Assembly: GCA_902773245.1 (NCBI GenBank)
Contig: CACYDY010000119.1
Coordinates: forward strand, 1-6,353
Length of the DNA stretch: 6,353 nucleotides
Origin: an uncultured Ruminococcus sp.
GTDB lineage: Bacteria; Bacillota; Clostridia; Oscillospirales; Acutalibacteraceae
Direction: 5' to 3'
Shown here: piece after piece, positions 1 through 6,066 of the stretch
Layout: every line of letters begins with the position of its first letter
How positions within the stretch are numbered: the stretch's first letter is position 1
The notes under the pieces: generated by a model
The model's input: the letters and a program-made list of their open reading frames with translations, nothing else
Databases searched by the model: none
What the model was told of the DNA's origin: nothing
Program-made: the position numbers and the translations under genes

Positions 1-285
1 GCGCCATGTCAAGGAATTATAGCTATTGAAACGAGAGAAAATGACAGCGTCATACCTGTTATTAAGGGAATTACCGATAGGAACACACAGTATTCTTATG
101 AAACCGAAAGGTTTGTCGTTAGTTTGCTGAATGCCGACTGCACAGTGCCTCTTGGAGCATATTCATTTACGGAAAATGAAAAAATACATTTGTTTATATC
201 AAAAAGCGGTTCTCTCAAGGTGTCGGGTGTTGATAATATTTGTAATCGTTTTGATCTGGTAAAGGAGCTGGTCGAATGTCTTTGA
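1..285 (+). CDS. hemC: Porphobilinogen deaminase (hydroxymethylbilane synthase), C-terminal part
   Basis: This is the 3' end of a gene cut by the left window edge; frame 1 is open from base 1 to the TGA at 283-285, giving 94 residues. HemC polymerises four porphobilinogen molecules into the linear hydroxymethylbilane in the cytoplasm. The fragment starts with a CQGIIAIE stretch, matching the family's GQGxxxIE motif. It then shows the ETERFVVSLLNADCTVPLG region, where the Cys at fragment residue 47 (bases 139-141) matches the cysteine that carries the dipyrromethane cofactor. The remaining half forms the small C-terminal domain. The family is usually about 290-310 residues, so roughly two thirds lies outside the window. 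The last 10 bases overlap the next gene, which continues the same pathway. The identification is firm because the cofactor-cysteine region is so distinctive. Confidence 0.93.
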   Translation, partial: APCQGIIAIETRENDSVIPVIKGITDRNTQYSYETERFVVSLLNADCTVPLGAYSFTENEKIHLFISKSGSLKVSGVDNICNRFDLVKELVECL

Positions 286-1760
286 AAAAGGGAAGAGTTT
301 ATCTGGTCGGGGCGGGCTGCGGCGACTATGATCTGATAACCGTAAGAGGTAAGACTTTGCTCGAAAAGTGCGATACGGCAGTTTATGACAGCCTGATAGA
401 CGATCGGCTGCTTGTGTTCTTGAAAGATGGCTGCGAGAAGATCTGTGTCGGCAAACGCAGCGGACGTCACAGTGAGACCCAGGAGAATATAAATCGTATT
501 TTAATAGAGAAGGCAAAAGAAGGCAAAACGGTTGTCCGTTTAAAAGGCGGCGATCCGTTTGTTTTCGGAAGAGGCGGTGAGGAAATACTGGCTTTGCAGT
601 CCGAGAATATCGAATATGCGGTCGTGCCGGGGATCTCTTCGGCGGTTGCAGTTCCGGAGCTTGCCGGAATACCCGTTACGCACAGAGAAACAAGCCGCAG
701 CTTTCATGTTATAACAGGTCATACCAAGGATGATTTTTCAGCCGAAAAATTTTCCGTATATGCGCAGCTCGACGGCTCGCTTGTCTTTTTAATGGGACTT
801 TCAAATTTAAAGTACATAACAGAATCACTGATCAATTACGGAAAGGACACAGCGACACAGGCGGCTGTTATTTCAAACGGCGCCGGCTTCGGGCAAAAGA
901 TCGTCAAGGGCACGCTTGAAAGTATTTATGATGATGTTCGGAATGCAGGACTAACTGCGCCTGCCGTTATTGTGATAGGTGATACTGTCGGTTTTGATTT
1001 CTCACAAACTCTGAAAAATCCCCTGAACAACGTATCGGTAACTGTGACGGGAACGACAGGTTTTGTGCAGAAGCTTGCGGATAGGCTCACTGCGGAGGGC
1101 GCAAGTGCAGCGCCGCTCGATTTCCTGAAAATAAAGGAATACGATGACAACAAAGCATTTGATGACGGGCTGCAAAATATTCAAAAATACAGTCTTATCG
1201 TACTGACGAGTGTCAACGGAGCTGAATGCTTTTTTAAACGTCTTTGTGGGCTTAATATTGATATCAGAACGCTTTTGGGTATTCGCTTTGCCGTAATAGG
1301 AAGCGGTACTGCCGAAGCTTTGAAACAGCACGGAATAATCCCCGATATTATTCCCGAACAATACACAACCGAATCGCTTGCCAAAAAGCTTGTCGAATCG
1401 GTAAATGAGAAAGATCGTCTGCTTATTCTTCGAGCGGAGAAAGGCTCAAAGACGCTTACGGATTTACTCGATCAATACGATGTTTCATATGATGAGATCA
1501 AAATATATGACGTTATCCCATGTGAAAGAGAACCTTATGATGTGGACAGCGATTATGTTACATTCGCAAGCGCATCGGGAGCGCAGGCTTTTTTTGAAAG
1601 CGGTTACACCGTTTCGGATAAAACAAAAATCATCTGTATCGGAGATATAACGGCGGATACGCTCAAACGCTATACTCGGGTAAGTTTCGGTATAGCCAAA
1701 ACGAGCAGTGCCGAAGGTATAATAAATATCATAAAGGAGATCGAAAATGAAAAGATTTAG
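276..1760 (+). CDS. cobA-hemD: Fused uroporphyrinogen-III C-methyltransferase / uroporphyrinogen-III synthase
   Basis: This is a two-domain enzyme of 494 residues. Residues 5-245 are an SAM-dependent methyltransferase (CobA/SUMT) that turns uroporphyrinogen III into precorrin-2. Its motifs are VYLVGAGCGD (8-17), VRLKGGDPFVFGRGGEE (87-103), VPGISSAVAVPELAGIPVTH (117-136) and LVFLMGL (169-175). Residues 250-490 are a HemD domain, which cyclises hydroxymethylbilane with inversion of ring D. HemD is poorly conserved, but LIVLTSVNGAECFF (307-320), FAVIGSGTAEAL (338-349), YTTESLAKKL (363-372), YVTFASASGAQAFF (427-440) and KIICIGDITADTL (451-463) fit it in order. The ATG at 276 follows AAAGGAG (261-267) with 8 bases between. 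The gene starts inside the end of hemC and overlaps hemB by 14 bases. Having both activities in one chain sends hydroxymethylbilane toward siroheme or corrinoids. The first glycine loop reads GAGCGD where many SUMTs have GAGPGD; I recall the Cys form from other clostridial proteins. Confidence 0.95.
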   Translation: MSLKKGRVYLVGAGCGDYDLITVRGKTLLEKCDTAVYDSLIDDRLLVFLKDGCEKICVGKRSGRHSETQENINRILIEKAKEGKTVVRLKGGDPFVFGRGGEEILALQSENIEYAVVPGISSAVAVPELAGIPVTHRETSRSFHVITGHTKDDFSAEKFSVYAQLDGSLVFLMGLSNLKYITESLINYGKDTATQAAVISNGAGFGQKIVKGTLESIYDDVRNAGLTAPAVIVIGDTVGFDFSQTLKNPLNNVSVTVTGTTGFVQKLADRLTAEGASAAPLDFLKIKEYDDNKAFDDGLQNIQKYSLIVLTSVNGAECFFKRLCGLNIDIRTLLGIRFAVIGSGTAEALKQHGIIPDIIPEQYTTESLAKKLVESVNEKDRLLILRAEKGSKTLTDLLDQYDVSYDEIKIYDVIPCEREPYDVDSDYVTFASASGAQAFFESGYTVSDKTKIICIGDITADTLKRYTRVSFGIAKTSSAEGIINIIKEIENEKI

Positions 1761-2706
1761 ACGGCTTCGCTCAAGTGAAGCGATCAGAACTTTAGTCAGA
1801 GAAACAAAAGTGGACAAAAGCGAACTGATTTACCCGATATTCATTTCCGAAGGAGAGAATATCAAAAATCCGGTTGATAGTATGCCCGGTGTTTTTCAGT
1901 ATTCGATCGACCAAGCCGACGAATTGCTGCAAAGAATCAGCGACAGTGGAATCTCGGGTCTGTTGATTTTCGGTATTCCAAAGCATAAGGACGAGATGGC
2001 GTCGAGTGCCTATGATGAAAACGGGGTCACACAGCAGGCAATTCGTTATATCAAAAACAAATACCCCGAGCTGCTTGTTATTGCCGACGTCTGCCTTTGC
2101 GAATATACGTCGCACGGTCACTGCGGTGTGGTTCATGAACATAAGATAATGAATGACGAAACGCTGCCCTTGCTGTCCAAGATGGCTGTCAGTCTTGCAA
2201 AAGCGGGAGCTGACATTATTGCGCCGTCTGATATGATGGACGGCAGAGTTGCCGCAATACGAGCTGCTTTGGATAAGAATGGGTTTGTCAGCACACCGAT
2301 AATGTCTTACAGCGCAAAGTTTGCATCGGCATACTATTCTCCGTTTCGTGATGCGGCAGAGTCTGCGCCTTGTTTTGGTGACCGAAAGACATATCAAATG
2401 GATTATGCAAACGGAAAAGAGGCTGTTCGAGAGGTCGAAGACGATATTTTAGAGGGCGCAGACATTGTAATGGTCAAGCCTGCGCTTGCATATCTTGATA
2501 TTGTCAAACAAGCAAGCCTCCTGGGTTATCCGCTTGCCGTATACAATGTCAGCGGAGAGTATTCCATGGTCAAAGCTGCGGCGCGCAATGGCTGGATAGA
2601 TGAAAAGAAGATAGTTTTGGAAAATCTCACTGCAATGAAAAGGGCAGGAGCAAATATAATTATTACATATCATGCGCTTGATGCGGCAAGGTGGCTCGAA
2701 GAATGA
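1747..2706 (+). CDS. hemB: Delta-aminolevulinic acid dehydratase (porphobilinogen synthase), zinc type
   Basis: HemB condenses two 5-aminolevulinate molecules into porphobilinogen in the cytoplasm, normally as a homo-octamer. The 319-residue length is typical. The two active-site lysines are visible: K191 in SYSAKFASAYYSPFRDA and K244, the Schiff-base lysine, in VMVKPALAYLD. The metal loop DVCLCEYTSHGHCG (114-127) carries C116, C118 and C126. This three-cysteine pattern marks zinc-dependent enzymes; magnesium types have aspartates there. The N-terminal RRLRSSEAIRTLVRET and the YNVSGEYSMVKAA segment (266-278) also fit the family. The ATG at 1747 lies 7 bases after AAAGGAG (1733-1739), inside the last codons of cobA-hemD, so translation is probably coupled. 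The TGA overlaps the hemL ATG. Nothing appears truncated or missing. Confidence 0.97.
   Translation: MKRFRRLRSSEAIRTLVRETKVDKSELIYPIFISEGENIKNPVDSMPGVFQYSIDQADELLQRISDSGISGLLIFGIPKHKDEMASSAYDENGVTQQAIRYIKNKYPELLVIADVCLCEYTSHGHCGVVHEHKIMNDETLPLLSKMAVSLAKAGADIIAPSDMMDGRVAAIRAALDKNGFVSTPIMSYSAKFASAYYSPFRDAAESAPCFGDRKTYQMDYANGKEAVREVEDDILEGADIVMVKPALAYLDIVKQASLLGYPLAVYNVSGEYSMVKAAARNGWIDEKKIVLENLTAMKRAGANIIITYHALDAARWLEE
2688..2694 (+). promoter_or_regulatory. Ribosome binding site that decides the hemL start
   Basis: AAGGTGG lies inside the last codons of hemB, with 8 bases before the ATG at 2703. It overlaps the alternative GTG at 2691, so that GTG cannot use it. The ATG is therefore preferred, giving the 4-base ATGA stop-start overlap with hemB. 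Confidence 0.7.
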
Positions 2707-3965
2707 ACACAAAAAGATCAGAGGAACTTTATAAAAAAGCGTTAACGCTGATGCCGGGCGGCGTAAACAGTCCTGTCAGGGCATGCAGAAATGTTGGAAG
2801 AACACCGCTGTTTATTGATCATGCAAGAGGTGACAAAATATACGATGCGGACGGCAGCGAGTTTATCGACTATGTCTGTTCATGGGGGCCGAACATTCTC
2901 GGTCACGCTCACCCAAGAGTTGTAGATGCGGTAAAGAATGCAGTTGAAAGCGGTTTGACATTCGGAGCGTGTCACGAGGGTGAAATAGTTCTTGCGGAAA
3001 CGATAAAAAGACATTTTCCGTCAATGGAGCTGGTGCGGCTTGTTAATTCGGGAACAGAGGCTGTCATGAGCGCCGTTCGTGTGGCAAGAGGCTTCACGGG
3101 ACGCAGCAGGATACTAAAATTTGAGGGCTGTTATCACGGACATTCCGACGGACTTTTAGTAAAGGCAGGATCGGGACTGCTTACAAATGCGGCGCCCGAC
3201 AGCGCAGGTGTTGTGAGAAGCAGCGCCGAAAGCACACTGCTCGCTTCGTACAATAATGAGGATTCCGTTTCGCAAGTGTTTGAAAAATATGGCGGAGATA
3301 TAGCGGCTGTGATCATTGAGCCGTGCGCTGCGAATATGGGAGTTGTGCCGCCGAAAAAAGGCTTTCTTCAATTCCTGAGAAATATCACCAAGGAATATGG
3401 AGCTTTGCTTATTTTTGATGAAGTAATCACCGGATTTCGTCTGTCGATCGGCGGAGCGCAGCAGTATTACGGCATAAAGCCGGATCTGACTACGCTTGGA
3501 AAGATAGTCGGGGGTGGAATGCCGCTTGCAGCCTATGGCGGCAGACATGATATTATGGAATGCGTATCGCCGATTGGCTCGGTTTATCAGGCAGGAACGC
3601 TTTCCGGAAATCCCGTTGCCGTGAGTGCCGGTGTTGAAACAATACGAATCATTGAGGAATCAACGGATCTGTATACTGTTCTCGAAGAGAGATCCGCATT
3701 GATAGAAGCATCTATGAGAAAAGCCGGAATTAACGTAAATCGTGTTGGGTCTATAATAACTCCGTTTTTTACGAAAAAAGTTGTTTCCGATTATGATACT
3801 GCACTGTCAAGCGATACGAACGCATTTGCATGGTATTATTCATATATGCTTGAAAACGGTATTTATACTGCGCCGTCACAGTTTGAGGCAATGTTTGTGT
3901 CATATGCGCACACCGACGAGAGTATTGAGTATACGTGCCGTACCATAGAGAATTTCAAGAGGTGA
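2703..3965 (+). CDS. hemL: Glutamate-1-semialdehyde 2,1-aminomutase
   Basis: HemL is a PLP enzyme that moves the amino group of glutamate-1-semialdehyde to give 5-aminolevulinate, the last step of the C5 route. Numbered from the ATG at 2703, the protein has 420 residues. Visible motifs are the N-terminal MPGGVNSPVRA (17-27), LVNSGTEAVMSAVRVARG (113-130), EGCYHGHSDGLLVKAGSG (141-158), LLIFDEVITGFR (235-246) with the cofactor aspartate D239, and LGKIVGGGMPLAAYGG (265-280), where K267 is the expected PLP lysine. QAGTLSGNP (296-304) follows. A GTG at 2691 in the same frame would add four residues (MARR), but AAGGTGG at 2688-2694 overlaps that GTG and sits correctly for the ATG. The ATG also shares the ATGA overlap with the hemB stop. 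HemL identifies this host as making aminolevulinate from glutamyl-tRNA; the matching hemA is not in the window. Confidence 0.96.
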   Translation: MNTKRSEELYKKALTLMPGGVNSPVRACRNVGRTPLFIDHARGDKIYDADGSEFIDYVCSWGPNILGHAHPRVVDAVKNAVESGLTFGACHEGEIVLAETIKRHFPSMELVRLVNSGTEAVMSAVRVARGFTGRSRILKFEGCYHGHSDGLLVKAGSGLLTNAAPDSAGVVRSSAESTLLASYNNEDSVSQVFEKYGGDIAAVIIEPCAANMGVVPPKKGFLQFLRNITKEYGALLIFDEVITGFRLSIGGAQQYYGIKPDLTTLGKIVGGGMPLAAYGGRHDIMECVSPIGSVYQAGTLSGNPVAVSAGVETIRIIEESTDLYTVLEERSALIEASMRKAGINVNRVGSIITPFFTKKVVSDYDTALSSDTNAFAWYYSYMLENGIYTAPSQFEAMFVSYAHTDESIEYTCRTIENFKR

Positions 3966-3972
3966 TAAGCCT

Positions 3973-4749
3973 ATGCTAAATCAATTTTCAAGAACTCAGC
4001 TTATCTACGGCGAGGAAGCAATGGAGCGGTTATCAAAATCCCACGCTGCGGTATTCGGTATAGGCGGTGTGGGAGGTTATACCGTAGAAGCGCTTGTCCG
4101 CAGCGGAATAGGGGAGATAACTGTTGTCGACGACGACCGTGTATGTCTGACAAACCTGAACAGGCAGCTTTTTGCAACGAGAAAAACGGTTGGTAAATAT
4201 AAAGTTGACGTTGCCGAAGAACGTATGCTTGAGATCAACCCCGCTTTAAAGATCAACAAATATAAAACGTTCTACACTCCTGAAAATTCATCGGAATTTG
4301 ATTTTTCAAGCTGCGATTACATTGTTGATGCGATAGATACCGTGACAGGGAAAATAGAGCTTGTCCTGCAAAGCAAACGCAGCGGCACACCGATCATAAG
4401 CTCCATGGGAGCAGGCAATAAGACCGATCCGAGTCGGTTTGAGGTCGCAGATATTTACGAAACCTCAGTTTGTCCGCTGGCTCGTGTAATGCGTTACGAG
4501 CTTAGAAAAAGAGGTGTAGACAGCTTGAAGGTTGTTTATTCAAAGGAAAAACCAATTACGCCTGTCGATGATATGACGATAAGCTGCCGGACAAATTGCA
4601 TTTGTCCGCCCGGAACAGCAAGAAAATGCACGCAGCGTCGGCAAGTTCCGGGCAGTACAGCTTTCGTTCCGTCAGCGGTAGGATTGATAATTGCAGGAGA
4701 AATAATAAATTACCTCACGGGTTTTGCGCAGCATAACGATCATAATTGA
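3973..4749 (+). CDS. tcdA: TcdA/CsdL-like E1-type protein (tRNA threonylcarbamoyladenosine dehydratase family)
   Basis: This 258-residue protein belongs to the ThiF/MoeB/E1-like family. It best fits the TcdA subfamily, which uses ATP to cyclise t6A37 to ct6A37 in tRNAs that read ANN codons. Seen directly: an N-terminal FSRTQLIYGEEAMERL (5-20), a nucleotide loop GIGGVGGYTVEALVRSGIG (29-47), DDDRVCLTNLNRQLFATRKT (53-72) with the likely ATP-contacting N63/R64, K77, D122 in DAIDT, SSMGAGNKTDPSRFEVADI (143-161), and SVCPLARVMRYELRKRG (165-181). A CPPGTARKC stretch (211-219) precedes PGSTAFVPSAVGLIIAGEII. C205, C209, C211 and C219 form a small cysteine cluster. The start is supported by GAGGTGA (3959-3965) overlapping the hemL stop, 7 bases upstream. 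Co-transcription with hemL is very likely. The family call is firm; the exact substrate is less sure, because the neighbours concern siroheme and sulfur rather than tRNA. Confidence 0.87.
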   Translation: MLNQFSRTQLIYGEEAMERLSKSHAAVFGIGGVGGYTVEALVRSGIGEITVVDDDRVCLTNLNRQLFATRKTVGKYKVDVAEERMLEINPALKINKYKTFYTPENSSEFDFSSCDYIVDAIDTVTGKIELVLQSKRSGTPIISSMGAGNKTDPSRFEVADIYETSVCPLARVMRYELRKRGVDSLKVVYSKEKPITPVDDMTISCRTNCICPPGTARKCTQRRQVPGSTAFVPSAVGLIIAGEIINYLTGFAQHNDHN

Positions 4750-4774
4750 TGTGATAGACACATATATTTTTTTT
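4744..4774 (+). terminator. Possible weak intrinsic terminator after the tcdA-like gene
   Basis: ATGTG (4749-4753) and CACAT (4759-4763) form a 5-bp stem with loop ATAGA. After a 2x2 internal mismatch, AAT (4744-4746) can pair with ATT (4766-4768). A run of eight T follows at 4767-4774. The position at the end of the operon suits a terminator, but the stem is short and AT-rich, so termination would be partial at best. The inverted repeat could instead be a protein-binding site. Confidence 0.25.
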
Positions 4775-4800
4775 GCAATAAAACCTACTATACATATATG
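4773..4800 (+). promoter_or_regulatory. Possible internal sigma-A-type promoter for the MetY-type and sulfite reductase genes
   Basis: TTGCAA (4773-4778) can serve as a -35 box, with TATATG (4795-4800) as a -10 box after a 16-base spacer. TAAAAT (4801-4806) is a closer -10 match but has no -35 at a normal distance. The region is the only AT-rich, non-coding gap in the window and precedes two sulfur-assimilation genes, so a promoter is plausible. AT-rich DNA yields such matches by chance, so the exact boxes are uncertain. Confidence 0.35.
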
Positions 4801-4808
4801 TAAAATAG
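4785..4808. promoter_or_regulatory. 24-bp imperfect palindrome, candidate operator
   Basis: The core TACATATATGTA (4791-4802) is a perfect 12-bp palindrome. Symmetry continues outward to CTA (4785-4787) and TAG (4806-4808, read as TAG from T4806), so 10 of the 12 base pairs across the dyad match; only 4788/4805 and 4790/4803 do not. It covers the possible -10 boxes and ends just before the Shine-Dalgarno of the MetY-type gene. That is where a repressor dimer would block transcription. No regulator can be named from the sequence; a sulfur- or cysteine-responsive one is an inference from the genes downstream. Confidence 0.45.
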
Positions 4809-4813
4809 ATATG

Positions 4814-4819
4814 AAGGTG
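4814..4819 (+). promoter_or_regulatory. Ribosome binding site that decides the MetY-type start
   Basis: AAGGTG at 4814-4819 lies 8 bases before a TTG at 4828 but only 2 bases before the ATG at 4822, and it contains the GTG at 4819. The other genes with visible starts here use spacings of 7 to 9 bases, so TTG is the best-placed start. Confidence 0.6.
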
Positions 4820-4827
4820 TGATGACA

Positions 4828-6054
4828 TTGAATTTTAACACAACGCTTCTGCATGGAAGCTTTAACGAAAAAACCTTTTTAGGTGCAACTACGACGCCTA
4901 TTTTTCAAGTGAACGCTTTTTCACATGAATCTCCCGAAAAGCTGGAGAAGGTTTTTAACAATAAAGCGGCGGGTTATGCATATTCGAGAATCGGAAATCC
5001 TACTGTTTCCGCATTTGAAAAGACTGTTGCCGATCTCGAACACGGCATAGGTGCTGTGGCGTGTTCTTCGGGAATGGCTGCAATTACGCTGACTCTTCTG
5101 AATATTCTCTCTTCGGGAGATGAGGTTATAGCTGCGTCGGGATTATTCGGCGGAACGATAGATCTGTTTGGCGATCTGAGATCTTTTGGCATCAATATAC
5201 GATTTGTAAATCATATCTCGACCGAGAATATTGAGCCGCTTATTACCGATAAAACAAAGGCTGTTTTTGCCGAATTGATCGGAAATCCTGCTCTTGATAT
5301 AGTTGATATTGAAGATGTTTCGGGATTTCTGCACGAAAAAGGGATACCGCTTATTATCGACAGCACTGCCGCAACGCCGTATCTTACAAATCCTATCGAA
5401 TTTGGTGCGGATATAGTTGTTCATTCGTCGTCCAAATATATTAACGGCAGCGCAACGGCGATCAGCGGTATCATCGTTGACAGCGGAAAGTTCCAATGGA
5501 GCAAAGAACGTTATCCGTCCTTCGCCGAATATGAAAGGTTCGGTAAATTTGCGTTTCTTTCAAAGCTCAGAAATGGGATCTGGCGAAATTTCGGCGCGTG
5601 TTTATCTCCGTTCAATGCTTATCTCAACAACATAGGAATTGAAACTCTCGGGCTGAGAATGGAACAGGTGTGCAGCGGCGCAGATCGGCTTGCACAGTTT
5701 TTTGACAGCGTTGAAGGAGTAGAAGTAAACTACCCGACTCTATCGTCAAACCCGTATTCGGGATTGGCAAAAAAGTATCTGAAGGGTAAGGGCGGTGCAA
5801 TAATCACTATCAGACCGGGAAGCAAGGAGAAGGCATTTCGTTTGATAAACGAGCTGAAAATACCGCTTGTCGCCACGAACATCGGAGATGTCAGAACACT
5901 TGTAATTCATCCCTCAAGCACGATATATGCCCACGCAAGCCCTGAGCAAAAGAAGAACGCAGGAGTTTACGAGGATACGATTCGTATCAGTGTAGGCATT
6001 GAGGATGTGGAAGATCTTATCGCCGATTTCAAACAGGCGATCGAAAAAATATAA
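4828..6054 (+). CDS. O-acetylhomoserine sulfhydrylase-type PLP enzyme (Cys/Met metabolism family)
   Basis: This is a cytoplasmic PLP enzyme of the Cys/Met metabolism family, most like MetY, which joins sulfide to O-acetylhomoserine to give homocysteine. From the TTG at 4828 it has 408 residues, beginning MNFNTTLLHG. Seen directly: GATTTPIFQ (19-27), YAYSRIGNPT (50-59) with phosphate-binding Y52 and R54, SSGMAAI (80-86), LIIDSTAATPYL (175-186) with cofactor aspartate D178, HSSSKYINGSATAISG (199-214) with PLP lysine K203, GACLSPFNAYL (256-266), HPSSTIYAH (361-369) and the substrate-carboxylate region RISVGIED (386-393). The loop reads GLFGGTIDLF (105-114), with F107 where many relatives have the tyrosine that stacks on PLP. 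GTG 4819 or ATG 4822 could also be starts. The sulfite reductase-type gene 12 bases downstream supports a role in sulfide fixation. Methionine gamma-lyase or cystathionine enzymes share the fold, so substrate specificity is inferred. Confidence 0.88.
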   Translation: MNFNTTLLHGSFNEKTFLGATTTPIFQVNAFSHESPEKLEKVFNNKAAGYAYSRIGNPTVSAFEKTVADLEHGIGAVACSSGMAAITLTLLNILSSGDEVIAASGLFGGTIDLFGDLRSFGINIRFVNHISTENIEPLITDKTKAVFAELIGNPALDIVDIEDVSGFLHEKGIPLIIDSTAATPYLTNPIEFGADIVVHSSSKYINGSATAISGIIVDSGKFQWSKERYPSFAEYERFGKFAFLSKLRNGIWRNFGACLSPFNAYLNNIGIETLGLRMEQVCSGADRLAQFFDSVEGVEVNYPTLSSNPYSGLAKKYLKGKGGAIITIRPGSKEKAFRLINELKIPLVATNIGDVRTLVIHPSSTIYAHASPEQKKNAGVYEDTIRISVGIEDVEDLIADFKQAIEKI

Positions 6055-6066
6055 GGAGTGTGCAAC

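Noticed and set aside
1405..1650. Open frame of 81 codons on the + strand inside the HemD domain
   Set aside because: It is an out-of-frame shadow of the HemD coding sequence, with arginine-rich, low-quality translation and no independent start signal.
1792..2397. Long open frame on the minus strand inside hemB (201 codons)
   Set aside because: It is antisense to a strongly conserved gene, its translation shows no recognisable motif, and no ribosome binding site or gap supports it.
2691..2702. GTG start at 2691 adding MARR to HemL
   Set aside because: The Shine-Dalgarno AAGGTGG overlaps this GTG and is correctly spaced for the ATG at 2703. HemL proteins usually begin just before the SEELYKKA-like helix.
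4749..4763. ATGTG-ATAGA-CACAT as a CRP- or Rex-type regulator site
   Set aside because: The half-sites do not match the usual CRP (TGTGA-N6-TCACA) or Rex (TTGTTAA...TTAACAA) patterns, and a 5-bp repeat is too short to assign.
4750..4827. Riboswitch (for example SAM or T-box type) before the MetY-type gene
   Set aside because: The gap is only about 78 bases, is very AT-rich, and lacks the GC-rich stems and conserved blocks such leaders need.
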